DNA of 64,000 nt, from contig NZ_JALIEC010000002.1 of NCBI RefSeq assembly GCF_022867865.1, forward strand, positions 372,001 through 436,000, read 5' to 3'. Positions 1 to 9,961 of this stretch are shown here, one piece after another. Below the pieces are notes generated by a model that searched no databases, was not told where the DNA came from, and saw only the letters and a program-made list of their open reading frames with translations. Every line of letters begins with the position of its first letter. Position 1 is the first letter of the stretch. The position numbers and the translations under genes were made by a program. Source of the stretch: Phaeobacter sp. J2-8 (lineage in GTDB: Bacteria; Pseudomonadota; Alphaproteobacteria; Rhodobacterales; Rhodobacteraceae).

Positions 1-222
1 AAGATCACCGATGTCGTGCGTGGCGCAGACCTGTTTGAGGCGACGCGCATTCATGTGGTGCTGCAACACCTGCTTGGCCTGCCCACGCCGATGTATCACC
101 ATCACCGGTTGATCCGCGATAAGGCGGGCAAACGGCTGGCCAAACGCGATGATGCCCGCGCCATTGCCACCTATCGCGCCGAAGGCCGGACACCGCAGGA
201 TATTCGCCAGATGTGTGAATAA
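1..222 (+). CDS. gluQ: Glutamyl-Q tRNA(Asp) synthetase, C-terminal fragment
   Basis: The window opens inside this gene and the last 73 residues are visible, up to TAA at 220-222. The segment with LLGLPTPMYHHH followed by RDKAGKRLAKRD matches the end of the class I glutamyl-tRNA synthetase catalytic core. There the K-L-A-K-R signature is the KMSKS-like ATP-binding motif. The protein stops shortly after this, as expected for GluQ-RS, which lacks the anticodon-binding domain of GltX. The family attaches glutamate to queuosine of tRNA(Asp). A full-length GltX is the alternative, but the stop right after the motif argues against it. Confidence 0.8.
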   Translation, partial: KITDVVRGADLFEATRIHVVLQHLLGLPTPMYHHHRLIRDKAGKRLAKRDDARAIATYRAEGRTPQDIRQMCE

Positions 223-282
223 CGGACAGGGCTATATGCCCATCGCGGACCATCTGCGGGATGACACAGCACCAAAAACGGA

Positions 283-312
283 AAAACCGCCGATCCTGGG
301 ATCGGCGGTTTT
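283..312. terminator. Bidirectional intrinsic terminator
   Basis: A near-perfect inverted repeat (AAAACCGCCGATCC / GGATCGGCGGTTTT) is flanked by A-rich sequence on the left and T-rich sequence on the right. It can therefore terminate the plus-strand gluQ transcript and the minus-strand tRNA-Leu transcript that converges on it. Confidence 0.85.
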
Positions 313-339
313 CTCTTACACAGGGTAAACCTGTGATAG

Positions 340-425
340 TGGTACCCAAGGCCGGACTCGAACCGGCACGCCCGTTAAGGCGGGGGATTTTGAATCCCCT
401 GCGTCTACCATTCCGCCACTTGGGC
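340..425 (-). tRNA. tRNA-Leu (anticodon CAA)
   Basis: Read on the minus strand, the 86-nt sequence folds as a class II tRNA. The acceptor stem is GCCCAAG paired with CTTGGGT (G-U closing pair), and the discriminator A is followed by an encoded CCA. The anticodon loop is TTCAAAA on a 5-bp GGGGA/TCCCC stem, giving anticodon CAA for UUG codons. A long variable arm and the T-loop GTTCGAGTC are present, as expected for leucine tRNA. Confidence 0.97.
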
Positions 426-526
426 ACGGAAGATGTCTTTATCCTGTGATTCCAAGTTCGTCCAGAGGGGAATTGCTGATTTTATCCCTTCTTGACCCCG
501 ACCCGGTGCCATGCTCTGACGCCATC

Positions 527-1105
527 ATGATGCGCCACCTGTATACCCGCACCCTGGCCCTGGCTGAGCACCCACATGCGTTGTGGTTTCTGGCCCTTGT
601 TTCCTTTGTGGAAAGCTCGGTTTTTCCGATCCCGCCGGATGTGTTGATGATTCCGATGATTGTCGCCCGACCGTCGCGGGCCTGGTTGATTGCGCTGGTG
701 GCGCTGGTGTCATCGGTGCTGGGCGGATTGCTGGGCTATGCGATTGGCGCGTTCTTTTACGACAGTCTCGGCCAGCCGATTCTGGCCGCCCTGGGCAAGG
801 GCGATGCGATTGCCGAATTCAACACCCGGTTCAATGACTTTGGCTTCTGGGCGGTGCTGGTCGCCGGGATCACGCCCTTTCCCTATAAGGTGATCACGAT
901 CATGTCGGGCTGGACCGGGATGCCGTTGATGACCTTCCTGATCACCTCCATAATTGCGCGGGGGATTCGGTTCTTTCTGGTGGCGGGGCTACTGTATTAC
1001 TTTGGCGCGCCGATCCGGGATTTTATCGAACGTCGGCTTGGGCTGGCGTTGACCCTGTTCATGGCCGTGTTGATCGGCGGATTTCTTGTGGTGAAGTTTC
1101 TATGA
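527..1105 (+). CDS. YqaA/DedA-family (SNARE-associated) inner-membrane protein
   Basis: A 192-residue integral membrane protein with about four to five hydrophobic segments. It carries the family signatures ESSVFPIPPDV near residue 32 and a membrane-embedded TPFPYKV motif after an F-W-x-V-L-V segment. DedA/YqaA relatives are linked to lipid flipping and envelope homeostasis; the substrate here is unknown. The reading frame stays open upstream to 446, but the ATG at 527 (or the next one at 530) fits family length. The last codons overlap the dsbB start (ATGA), so the two are translationally coupled. Confidence 0.8.
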   Translation: MMRHLYTRTLALAEHPHALWFLALVSFVESSVFPIPPDVLMIPMIVARPSRAWLIALVALVSSVLGGLLGYAIGAFFYDSLGQPILAALGKGDAIAEFNTRFNDFGFWAVLVAGITPFPYKVITIMSGWTGMPLMTFLITSIIARGIRFFLVAGLLYYFGAPIRDFIERRLGLALTLFMAVLIGGFLVVKFL

Positions 1106-1569
1106 CCCGAAAAATGTACATCTCTCTGGCCACTTTGGGGTCTGTCGCATTGCTTGGCGGGGCCTTTGTGTTTCAGGCCTTGGGCTGGGCGCCCTGTGCC
1201 ATGTGCCTGTGGCAGCGCTGGCCGCATGCGGCGGCGATCCTGATCGGGGCATTGGCATTGCTGTTTCCGGGGCGAGTGTTGCCCGTCTTCGGCGCACTGG
1301 CGGCGGCCGCGACGGCGGGGATCGCAATTTACCACAGCGGGGTCGAGCGCAAATATTGGCTGGGCCCGTCCAGCTGTACCGGAAACGGCAATGCGCTGGG
1401 TGATCTGAGCGGTGGCGATCTTTTGCCCGGCGGCAGTGATGTGCCGGCACTGGTGATGTGTGACGCGTTTGATCCCTTTTTGTTTGGGCTGACCATGGCC
1501 AATTGGAATGCGATCTTTTCGATCCTGCTGGTGCTTGTCTGGCTGCGCGCGGCGCGCGCAACAAGCTGA
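1102..1569 (+). CDS. dsbB: Disulfide bond formation protein B
   Basis: A 155-residue four-helix membrane protein of the DsbB family, which reoxidises DsbA and passes electrons to quinone. The first redox pair is the CAMC motif at about residues 32-35 after GWAP. The second periplasmic pair is Cys in SSCTGNG near residue 92 and Cys in MCDAF near 114. The ATG overlaps the stop of the upstream YqaA-like gene by 4 bp. No dsbA lies nearby. Confidence 0.9.
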   Translation: MTRKMYISLATLGSVALLGGAFVFQALGWAPCAMCLWQRWPHAAAILIGALALLFPGRVLPVFGALAAAATAGIAIYHSGVERKYWLGPSSCTGNGNALGDLSGGDLLPGGSDVPALVMCDAFDPFLFGLTMANWNAIFSILLVLVWLRAARATS

Positions 1570-1594
1570 CAGGGTAACCTGCGCGCCCCTTGCG

Positions 1595-2020
1595 TTAGCC
1601 GGATTTTCGGGTGGCCAGCAACAGACTGGTTTCAGAATTCGCGACACCATCCAGCCGCCGGATATGGGCCAGAACCTTGTCCAATTCTTCCAGCGTGGCG
1701 GCACCGATCTCGGCGATGATATCCCAACGTCCGTTGGTGGAATGCAGCGCGCGCACCTCTGGCATGCCGTGTAGCTGGCGGGTGATGCGGTCGGTGCCCC
1801 GCCCCTCGATCCCGATCATCATCAGTCCGCGCACCGGATCGCGCGCAGTATCGCCGCGCAGCACCACGGTGAAGCCGACGATATCCCCCCGGATTTGCAA
1901 ACGTTCGATCCGTGACCGCACCGTCGTGCGCGAAAGCCCCAGTTGCGCCGCCAGATCCGACAGCGAGGCACGCGCATTGTGGCGCAAGGCGGCAATCAGT
2001 TTTTGATCTGTGTCGTCCAT
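1595..2020 (-). CDS. Lrp/AsnC-family transcriptional regulator
   Basis: A 141-residue protein with an N-terminal winged helix-turn-helix (residues about 1-55, starting MDDTDQKLIAALR) and a C-terminal ligand-binding RAM/ActD domain ending TSLLLATRKSG. It is transcribed divergently from the arginase gene with 142 bp between starts. By family precedent it is likely an arginine/ornithine-responsive local regulator of arginase and ornithine cyclodeaminase; this is inferred from position. The ATG at 2020 matches the usual family start, although the frame is open further upstream. Confidence 0.9.
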   Translation of the reverse strand: MDDTDQKLIAALRHNARASLSDLAAQLGLSRTTVRSRIERLQIRGDIVGFTVVLRGDTARDPVRGLMMIGIEGRGTDRITRQLHGMPEVRALHSTNGRWDIIAEIGAATLEELDKVLAHIRRLDGVANSETSLLLATRKSG

Positions 2021-2162
2021 TTCGGAACTTTCAGCTTTCGTTTTGATAAATGACTGCGCGATACGGCCACTTTGACCGCTGCAATGCAACCGTTTTTTCC
2101 GCAATACTGTCTGCAACCCGCGACACAGCCCTTGAACAAGGCCCCGTAACAAGGATTGCAAG
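2021..2162. promoter_or_regulatory. Divergent control region between Lrp-type regulator and arginase
   Basis: A 142-bp intergenic region serving two divergent transcripts. It contains an AT-rich patch (TTTTGATAAATGA near 2041-2053) where an Lrp-type protein might bind. No defined operator or promoter hexamers could be assigned with confidence. Confidence 0.4.
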
Positions 2163-3086
2163 ATGAAGCCCAAAACCTGCCTTTTGATTGGTGCGCCGAT
2201 GGACAGCGGCGCACGACGTGATGGTTGCCTGATGGGGCCGGATGCCTTTCGCACCGCCGGGCTGGCACGCGCGCTGCGTGATCTGGGCCTGAAGGTGATT
2301 GATGATGGCAACCTCAGCCCGGCCAGCCACCCCGAGGACACCGGCGAAACCCGCCTGCACAAACCTCAGGAAACCATTGCCTGGACCTATCGGCTGATGC
2401 GCGAGGCGGAACAGGCGATGACGCGCGGGCTGCCGATTTTTCTGGGTGGCGATCACGCGATTTCATTGGGCACGGTGCCCGGCGTTGCGGCCCATGCCGC
2501 CGCCAAGGGCCGTCCGCAGTTTGTTCTGTGGCTGGATGCCCATAGCGATTTTCACACTGCCGACACCACAACCTCTGGCAATCTGCACGGCACGTCGCTG
2601 GCCTATGCCACCGGTCGGTCCGGCTTTGCCGGTTTTCCGAAGGTGACAACGCCGGTGCCCGAAGAAAACATTTGTATCATCGGGCTGCGTTCGGTTGATC
2701 CGGCAGAACGGGCGATGTTGCAGGACAGCAACGTGCTTTATCACGACATGCGCTCGATTGATGAAAACGGCATTGGCCTGCCGCTGACCGCCTTTCTCGA
2801 CCGGGTGGCCGCCGCAGGTGGCGCATTGCATGTGTCGCTGGATGTCGACTTCCTCGACCCGGCGGTGGCCCCTGCTGTGGGCACCACCGTGCCCGGCGGC
2901 GTCACCATCCGCGAGGCGCATCTGGTGATGGAGCTGATCTGTGACAGTGGGCTCATGACCTCGATGGATATGGTCGAATTGAACCCCTTTCTTGATGAAC
3001 GCGGCCGCACTGCGCAGGTGATGGTCGATCTTGCGGCATCAGCCCTTGGCCGCCGTGTCTTTGACCGCCCGACACGGGCCTATTGA
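2163..3086 (+). CDS. rocF: Arginase
   Basis: A 307-residue arginase/ureohydrolase that hydrolyses arginine to ornithine and urea using a binuclear Mn centre. The metal-ligand motifs are all visible: GGDHAISLG near residue 97, DAHSDFHT near 123 and SLDVDFLDP near 230. Its stop codon overlaps the start of the ornithine cyclodeaminase gene (TGATG), so the two form a tight operon for arginine to ornithine to proline. It is probably controlled by the divergent Lrp-type gene. Confidence 0.93.
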   Translation: MKPKTCLLIGAPMDSGARRDGCLMGPDAFRTAGLARALRDLGLKVIDDGNLSPASHPEDTGETRLHKPQETIAWTYRLMREAEQAMTRGLPIFLGGDHAISLGTVPGVAAHAAAKGRPQFVLWLDAHSDFHTADTTTSGNLHGTSLAYATGRSGFAGFPKVTTPVPEENICIIGLRSVDPAERAMLQDSNVLYHDMRSIDENGIGLPLTAFLDRVAAAGGALHVSLDVDFLDPAVAPAVGTTVPGGVTIREAHLVMELICDSGLMTSMDMVELNPFLDERGRTAQVMVDLAASALGRRVFDRPTRAY

Positions 3087-4156
3087 TGAGTGGTGAAATG
3101 ATGAAATCCAACGCGCTGCAACCCTCGGGCAAGGCCCTCGTGCCGTTTGTCTCGGTCGACAACATGATGCGGCTGATCCACCATATCGGGGTGGAACCGA
3201 TGCTGACGGCACTGGCGGGCTACGTCGAAGATGATTTCCGCCGCTGGGAGCTTTTTGACAAGACCCCGCGCGTGGCATCGCATTCCGATGTCGGGGTGAT
3301 CGAGCTGATGCCGACCTCGGATGGCGAGGCCTATGGCTTCAAATACGTCAATGGCCACCCCAAGAATACCAAGGAGGGTCTGCAAACCGTAACCGCCTTT
3401 GGGCTTCTGGCGGATGTCTATACCGGATATCCGGTGCTGCTGACCGAGATGACCATCCTGACCGCGATGCGCACGGCGGCGACATCGGCGATGGCGGCGA
3501 AATTCCTCGCGCCGAAGGGCGCGACAACCATGGCGATGATCGGCAATGGTGCGCAGGCGGAATTTCAGACCCTGGCGATGAAGGCCATCGTCGGCATCGC
3601 CAGCGTGCGGCTGTTCGACATCGATTCCAAGGCAACCGAGAAAGTCGCGCGCAATCTGGCGTCCTCTGGTCTGACCGTCGTGGCCTGCGACAGCGCGGAA
3701 GAGGCCATCGAAGGCGCGCAGATCCTGACCACCTGTACCGCCGACAAACAGAACGCCACCATCCTGACCGACAACATGGTCGGCAGCGGCGTGCATATCA
3801 ACGCCATTGGCGGTGACTGCCCGGGCAAGACGGAATTGCACCGCGATATTGTCGCCCGCGCCGATATGTTCGTGGAATATCCGCCCCAGACCCGCATCGA
3901 GGGCGAGTTGCAGCAGATGCCGGACGACCACCCCTTTACCGAATTGTGGCAAGTGATCACCGGAACGGCACAGGGCCGCCGCGACGCGCGTCAGGTCACG
4001 CTGTTTGATTCGGTCGGTTTCGCGATCGAAGACTTCAGCGCCCTGCGGTTCATCCGCGACCAGATCCGGGACACGGATTACTACATGGATCTCGATCTGT
4101 TGGCCGATCCAGACGATCCGCGCGATCTGTTCGGGATGCTGATGCGGTCGGCCTAG
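3086..4156 (+). CDS. ocd: Ornithine cyclodeaminase
   Basis: A 356-residue member of the ornithine cyclodeaminase/mu-crystallin family, which converts ornithine to proline and ammonia with bound NAD. It has the Rossmann motif MIGNGAQAEFQ near residue 145 and the family segments TILTAMRTAATSA and GGDCPGKTEL. Three candidate ATGs lie at 3086, 3098 and 3101. The first overlaps the arginase stop and is chosen for coupling. Together with arginase it gives a two-step route from arginine to proline. Confidence 0.9.
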   Translation: MSGEMMKSNALQPSGKALVPFVSVDNMMRLIHHIGVEPMLTALAGYVEDDFRRWELFDKTPRVASHSDVGVIELMPTSDGEAYGFKYVNGHPKNTKEGLQTVTAFGLLADVYTGYPVLLTEMTILTAMRTAATSAMAAKFLAPKGATTMAMIGNGAQAEFQTLAMKAIVGIASVRLFDIDSKATEKVARNLASSGLTVVACDSAEEAIEGAQILTTCTADKQNATILTDNMVGSGVHINAIGGDCPGKTELHRDIVARADMFVEYPPQTRIEGELQQMPDDHPFTELWQVITGTAQGRRDARQVTLFDSVGFAIEDFSALRFIRDQIRDTDYYMDLDLLADPDDPRDLFGMLMRSA

Positions 4157-4176
4157 GGATTTGGACGGGGTGCCAG

Positions 4177-4230
4177 ATGGGGGCGCTGCCCCCGCCCGGC
4201 TGTGCCGGACTCCCCCGGGATATTTTTGAA
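4177..4230 (+). repeat. Dispersed intergenic repeat, GGGATATTTTTGAACAGAAGAAG type
   Basis: The 85-bp gap between the convergent ocd and pabC-like genes holds a G/C-rich hairpin (GGGGGCGCTGCCCCC) and then the core GGGATATTTTTGAACAGAAGAAG. A close copy lies at 40860 and an inverted copy at about 41058. It may act as a transcription end for the converging genes. Confidence 0.7.
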
Positions 4231-4241
4231 CAGAAGAAGGT

Positions 4242-4892
4242 TCAGACCGTCCATGGGGCCAGTTCGGCGACCTCGATCACCCCGCGCAGCGCGTTGCAGA
4301 GCCGGATACGGGGGGCCGCCCGCAGATCCGCTTCGGTGATGGCAGCAACGCGCATTTCGCCGCGTGCCAAAAGCTCGGCGCGCATCACGCCGGGCAGAAC
4401 GCCATCGGACAGCGGCGGGGTGATCCAGCCGCCGTCGCGGGCGATCATCAGATTGGTGATCGTCCCCTCGCAGGCATGTCCCCGGTCGTTCAGGAAAACC
4501 GCCTCGTCGATGCCTTTGGGCAATGCGGCGCGGGTTTGGTCATAAAGCTGACGTTGGGTGGATTTCACCCGCAACCACGCATTGCCGCTGTTCAATTGCA
4601 CCGGGGCAATTGCCACCCGCCAACGGTCTGCGGTTGCAGGCACGGGATGCGATGTCAGCTCCAGCCGCCCTGCCCGGTCCGAGGTCAGCCGCAGGCGCTG
4701 CGGCGCGTCCCCGACCACCCCGGCCAGTTCCGCATCAAACCCGGCAGGATCAAAACCAAACCCCAACCGCCGCGCCGACAGGCAGAGCCGGTCGCGGTGC
4801 CGCCGTGCAAGGGCGACGCCGGTCCCGGGCCGCCACAGCATGGTTTCGATCAGGCGGGTTCCGTCAGGGATGTCGCGAAACGGCTTTTCCAC
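4242..4892 (-). CDS. pabC: Aminotransferase class IV, aminodeoxychorismate lyase-like
   Basis: A 216-residue fold-type IV PLP enzyme. It has the family segments KSTQRQLYD (expected PLP lysine in K-S-T), EAVFLNDRGHACEGTITNL and PPLSDGVLPGVMR. By family and by its 43-bp overlap with pabB it should release 4-aminobenzoate and pyruvate from aminodeoxychorismate in folate synthesis. It is shorter than E. coli PabC (about 270). A branched-chain or D-amino-acid aminotransferase is less likely given the context. Confidence 0.8.
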   Translation of the reverse strand: MEKPFRDIPDGTRLIETMLWRPGTGVALARRHRDRLCLSARRLGFGFDPAGFDAELAGVVGDAPQRLRLTSDRAGRLELTSHPVPATADRWRVAIAPVQLNSGNAWLRVKSTQRQLYDQTRAALPKGIDEAVFLNDRGHACEGTITNLMIARDGGWITPPLSDGVLPGVMRAELLARGEMRVAAITEADLRAAPRIRLCNALRGVIEVAELAPWTV

Positions 4893-5985
4893 AGAGCCTC
4901 CTCATATTCTGATGCGGCGGTGCTGTCCCAGACAAGGCCGCCGCCAACGTTCAGCACCGCTACGCCATGTTCGACCAGAAGCGTGCGGATCGCCACATTG
5001 AATTCGGCCCGCCCGTCCGGCGCGGCCCAACCGATGGTGCCGCAATAGACCTCGCGCGGGGTGTCTTCGAGGTTGCGGATGATTTCCATCGCCCGGATCT
5101 TGGGCGCGCCGGTGATCGACCCACAGGGAAACAAGGCCCGCAGGATCTCTGGCAATCCGATGCCCGGACGCAATTCCGCTTCGATCTGGCTGACCATTTG
5201 ATGGAGGGTGGCGTAGGTTTCGATCTTGAACAATTCCGGCACTTTGACCGTGCCGGGCCGCGCCAGTCGCGACAGGTCATTGCGCAGGAGATCGACGATC
5301 ATCAGATTTTCGGCCAGGTTCTTTTCATCCCGCGCCAGCCCATCGCGATAGATGGCATCGGTTTCGGCACAAAGCCCGCGCGGGGCGGTGCCCTTCATCG
5401 GGCGGGTGGCGATGCGTCCCGAGGCGTCACAGCGAAAGAACAATTCTGGCGAGCGCGACAGGATGGCGGGCAAACCGTCAATTTCAAGCAGCGCACCATA
5501 AGACACCGGCTGGCGATGGGCCAACAGGGCATAAAGCGCCCCGGCGCTGCCGGTCGCCCTTGCCCGCATCGGCATCGTCAGATTGGCCTGATAGATATCG
5601 CCAGCCGCGATAAAATCATGCACCCGGTCAAAGGCCGTTCGATAGCGCGCCAGATCCCAGTCCGGGTGGAACACCCCCAGATCCGCGCGGCGGTGCAGTG
5701 CAGGTCCGGCGCGGGCGTTGGCCCGTCAAAGCAGCCAAACATCAGCAACGGCATCCGGCGGTTTTCCGGCATCAACGCCGCCAATCGGGGCTCTAACGCA
5801 TAGCCCAGTTCGTAACTTGCAAATCCTGCCAGCCAGCGCCCGGCGGCCTGTGCCGCCGTCATGGCCGCCAATGCGGCCGGCACGTCACTTGCCGTATGCG
5901 CGACAATCACCTCTGAAGGCCGGTCGAACACCACCGAACCTTTGGCCGTCTCATGCTGGGGGCCAGTATCAAACCGAATGCGCAT
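4850..5985 (-). CDS. pabB: Aminodeoxychorismate synthase component I, frameshifted in this sequence
   Basis: The N-terminal part (MRIRFDTG to about 5710) and the catalytic part (to 4850) lie in different frames. The catalytic half has the chorismate-binding signatures TRPMKGTAPRG, with the lysine typical of PabB rather than TrpE, plus IVDLLRNDLSR and FPCGSITGAPK. Adding one C at about 5705 restores a 378-residue protein reading PTPAPAPALHRR and creates GCCGGC. A sequence error is therefore more likely than a dead gene. The product aminates chorismate for folate synthesis with a glutaminase subunit. The ATG at 5985 is chosen because it aligns with the usual start. Confidence 0.82.
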
Positions 5986-6051
5986 TGCGTCCGCTGTTGG
6001 CAGAAACCGCACCGAGGCTCAAGCCGTCATGACCCCCGGTGCGATGCTTTG

Positions 6052-7388
6052 TCAGCCAAGGTAATCCGAGCGCGAAAGCCCGTATTTGGCCATTTTCTCG
6101 TTCAAGGTGCGGCGCGGCAGGCAGAGTTCATCCATCACCGAAGCGATAGAGCCTTTGTGGCGGCGCATGGTGTTGTCGATCAACATGCGTTCAAACGCCT
6201 CGACATATTCCTTTAACGGCTTGCCCTCGGTGGTCATCACCGGTTGCATTTCCTCATGATCATTCATCAAGAGCGAGGCAATGGTGCCCGACCCGCGCCG
6301 CGATTGCAGCACCGCCCGTTCGGCCACATTGATCAACTGGCGCACGTTGCCCGGCCAGGGGGCCTGTAGCAATTGCGCGGCCTCTTGTGCCGAAACTTCG
6401 GGCGTTTCGCAGCCATATTCATCGGCAAATTGTTCACTCAGCCGGGTGAACAGCGTCAGAATATCCTCGCCGCGCTGGCGCAGCGGTGGCACCGTGATGC
6501 GCAGGGCAGCAAGACGATAAAACAGGTTGGGCTTCAACACATCTTCGGTGGTCTTGTCCTGTTCCTGCATGTTGGAAATAGCAACAAAGCGGGTTTCGGC
6601 GGCGTGCCCTGTTCATTGATAAAGCTCAGCAATCTGGCTTGGTTCGCCTCGCTCAGCGCCTCGACATCCTCCAGCACCAAAGTGCCGCCGCGCGCCTCTT
6701 CGACGGCGGGAAGCCGGGCCTCGTCCGGTTGCACCGGGCCGAACAACCGCCGCGCCAGCGCCTCTTCCTCCAGGGCGGCACAGCTGACCAGCACGAATTT
6801 CTTGCCCGCACGGCTGCCCACCGCATGCAGGGCATGTGCGACCAGGGTCTTGCCGGTGCCGGTTTCCCCGTCGATCAGGACATGCCCATCGGCCTGCCCC
6901 AGATCCAGAATATCCTCGCGCAGACGTTCCATCACCGGGCTGGCACCGATCAGCTTTTTCATCAGCTGGCCGCCGTCCGACAATTCACGCCGCAACAGCC
7001 GGTTGTCCAACGTCAGCCGGCGCATGTTGACCGCCTTTTTGGCCAGCTGGCTCATCTTGTCCGGGTTGAATGGTTTTTCCAGAAAATCAAACGCCCCCAG
7101 GCGCATGGCCTCGACCGCCATTGGTACATCCCCGTGGCCGGTGATCATGATGACCGGCAGCGCGCTGTCGGTGCCCATCAGCCGTTTCAGGAATTGCATC
7201 CCGTCCATGCCGGGCATGCGAATATCGGTGATCACAATCCCGGGATAATCCGGCGTCAGTGATTTCAGCGCGTCTTCGGCGCTGGCAAATGTTTCTGTGT
7301 CATACCCTGACAGGGCCAACCATTGACCTATGGATTGGCGCATGTCCTGTTCGTCATCGACGATGGCGATTTTCATCAACTTGGCCAT
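6052..7388 (-). CDS. dctD: DctD-like NtrC-family response regulator lacking GAFTGA, frameshifted
   Basis: The domain order is a receiver (residues 1-120, phospho-acceptor Asp in VITDIRMPG), an AAA+ domain with Walker A GETGTGKT near 170, and a C-terminal Fis-type helix-turn-helix (SIASVMDELCLPRRTLNEKM). The frame breaks at 6599-6603; adding one base gives GTPAETRFVAIS, recreates GCCGGC and yields 445 residues. The GAFTGA loop that contacts sigma-54 is absent: after LFG the chain runs PVQPDEARLP. Walker B is LVLEDVE instead of the usual L-D-E. The gene lies 25 bp behind dctB. By family it would control C4-dicarboxylate uptake, but no dctPQM is in the window. Confidence 0.82.
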
Positions 7389-7413
7389 GATGCCCTCACA
7401 ATTTCAAAAAATT

Positions 7414-9196
7414 TCACTCTGCGGCTTCTGCGTCTGCAGTGTCATTTAGGATCGGCAACTGCATTTCAAATACGGCGCCGACTTCTTCGCCGTTTCGGGC
7501 GGTTAACCGCCCACCCAGGTCACTGACAATCCCGGAAGAGATCGCAAGCCCAAGGCCCACCCCCTCGCCCGGTTGTTTTGTGGTATAGAACGGTTCGAAC
7601 AGCGCATCGAGATCATCAATCCCATGGCCGTTGTCACGTACGGTCAGGGTCGCGGTTTCCCCCCCGAAAGGATCACCTCAAGCTGTGGATCACGCATGCC
7701 CTTGGTGGCATCCAACGCATTGCGCAACAGGTTCACCATGACCTGTTCCACCCGCACCCGATCCGCCATCACGCGCACGGGCTGTGGCGGCAAGACGCGG
7801 GTCAAATCCACATGCCGCTGCTTCAACTGCGGCTCCATCATCGCCAGTGCCGAGGCAAGGCTGTCGCCCATATCAACCGGGCTGAGCACCTCGCCGCCCT
7901 TGCGGGCATAGCTTTTCAATTGCCGGGTGATCGCGCCCATCCGGTCCAGCAAATCATCCACCCGGGCAAAAGACGAAAGCGCCTCGTCCGGGCGATTGCG
8001 ATTGATCAACAGGCGCGCACCGGCAAGATAGGTTTTCATCGCCGCCAGCGGCTGGTTCAGCTCATGGCTGACTGCGGCGGACATTTCCCCAAGGGCCGCA
8101 AGTTTCGAACTTTGCGCCAGGGTCTGTTCCGCCACCGCCAGGGTTTTCTGCACCCGTTCGCGTTCGGCAATCTCACGCTGAAGCCGCAGGTTCAATTTGC
8201 GCAGCTCTACCGATTCCCGTTGAAACAATGCCATGCGCAGCGCGGTTTTCCGGCTGAGGAAATAGAAGGTCAGCGCCAGCAACATGGCAAAGCCCATGAT
8301 TTCCATCGCCAGCACAGTGTTCACCTTTTCGCGTACCGACGTGTAGGGCGTGAACGACGCGATCCGCCAGCCACGAAACGGTATCCGCCCCTCCATCCGC
8401 AACACCGCTTCGCCCTTTAGATAGGCATCCGCAGGCACTGCGGTCCAATCCGATGTCGCGCGGATCGCCCGTTCAATGGCGCTGTCCGCCGGTTCACGTT
8501 GCAGCGCCACCTGTTCCGACAGACCGCGCCAGCGCGGCTCTGTGGCCAGCACAATGATGCCTTCGCTGTCGGAAATTAGGATCGCATCGGAAATTCCCGC
8601 CCAGGCGCGTTCGAATTTCTGCAAGTCGACCTCAACAACAATCACCCCGACCAGGCCACCGTTGCTTTCAATCCGGCGGGAATACACAAACCTAAATCCC
8701 CCGCCTCGCGCTGGATTGAGGAAAACACCGTCGCGTTGGATCGCAACGCGCTGACGAAATAGGCCTCTTGCCGATGGGTCGAGCCCAGAATGTTGCGGTC
8801 GGTGGCCGCCACTGCGCGGCCATCCCCATCAAGAAGCACCAGAGACGCGGCGCCGATCTCATCCACGAATGAGATAAGCCGTTGGGTAGACTGGGAATAA
8901 TCCGCCGAATTCAACGCACCGATCAGGGCCGGGTCACGCGCCAGAAGCTGGGGCACAATCGAATTGCGCCGCAGTTCGGACAGCACATTGCCGGAATAAA
9001 GCGCCAGGCGCAGCTCTGCCCGGTTGCGGGTGGTTTCGGTGAAACGGTCGGTCAGCAGCCGATTGGTGAACCAGACGGTGGTCACCGCCAGCAACAACAA
9101 CACCACAAGCGCCAGCCGCACCCGCCACGACAGCGGCCCGCTGCGGCGCAACAGCCCCTCGCGGGGGCCCAACAACTTGCGTGATTTGCGTTTCAT
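7414..9196 (-). CDS. dctB: DctB-like sensor histidine kinase, two frameshifts
   Basis: A cytoplasmic start is followed by a transmembrane helix, a PDC-type periplasmic sensor region, a second helix (about residue 290), a coiled coil, the phospho-acceptor motif SHELNQPLAAMKTY and a GHKL ATPase with DNGHGIDD and GVGLGLAI. Two breaks, at the 5-C run 8698-8702 and the 7-C run 7659-7665, each need one extra G on the coding strand. Corrected, the protein has 594 residues and ends at TGA 7414-7416. It pairs with the dctD-like gene directly downstream. The ATG at 9196 is preferred over an in-frame codon 36 bp upstream. Confidence 0.8.
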
Positions 9197-9249
9197 GCGC
9201 CAGAGTCTACGCCGCAGACGCGGCGCGCTCAAGCGACAGTGATGTGATC

Positions 9250-9924
9250 TCAGGCGGTTACTTGCCCAAGTGCGGCGGTCAACGCATCAAACATCGCCTT
9301 GCCGTCGGAATTGCCATGGGCCGGTTCTGCGGCGCGCTCGGGATGGGGCATCATGCCCAGCACCCGGCGATTTTCCGACAGGACACCGGCGATATCGCGT
9401 GCCGAGCCATTGGGATTGTCGCCATAACGAAACGCGACCCGATCTTCGCCTTCAAGCGCATCCAGGGTGGCCGCATCCGCATAATAATTGCCATCATGGT
9501 GGGCGATCGGAATCTGAATTTCCGCACCTTTTTCATAGCCTTGGGTGAATACGCTGTCCTCGGTCGCAACCACCAGCGGCACGGTGCGACAGATGTATTT
9601 CAACCCGGCATTGCGCAGCAATGCGCCCGGCAACAACCCGGTTTCGGTCAGAACCTGAAACCCGTTGCAGACCCCGATGACGTAGCCACCAGCCTCGGCA
9701 TGGGTCTTCAGCTCGCGGCAAATCGGCGAATTTGCGGCAATCGCCCCACAGCGCAGATAATCGCCATAGGAAAACCCGCCCGGCACCCCGACAATATCCA
9801 CACCTTCCGGCAGGCTATGATCCTTGTGCCAGACCATCGAGACATCGAACCCGGCCCGTTCGAACCCGACAGCCATGTCGCGATCACAATTCGACCCCGG
9901 AAAGACCAGTACGGCAGCTTTCAT
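9250..9924 (-). CDS. purQ: Phosphoribosylformylglycinamidine synthase, glutaminase subunit
   Basis: A 224-residue class I glutamine amidotransferase that supplies ammonia to PurL in step four of purine synthesis. The catalytic Cys sits in GVCNGFQ near residue 88, and the His/Glu pair in MMPHPERA near 200. The N-terminus [16 protein letters not shown] is the standard family start, so the ATG at 9924 is chosen over an in-frame codon seven residues upstream. It follows purS and purC on the same strand; purL is not in the window. Confidence 0.95.
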   Translation of the reverse strand: MKAAVLVFPGSNCDRDMAVGFERAGFDVSMVWHKDHSLPEGVDIVGVPGGFSYGDYLRCGAIAANSPICRELKTHAEAGGYVIGVCNGFQVLTETGLLPGALLRNAGLKYICRTVPLVVATEDSVFTQGYEKGAEIQIPIAHHDGNYYADAATLDALEGEDRVAFRYGDNPNGSARDIAGVLSENRRVLGMMPHPERAAEPAHGNSDGKAMFDALTAALGQVTA

Positions 9925-9961
9925 GACGACATTCCTTATCCGCAAACCCCGCAGGGTGGGC

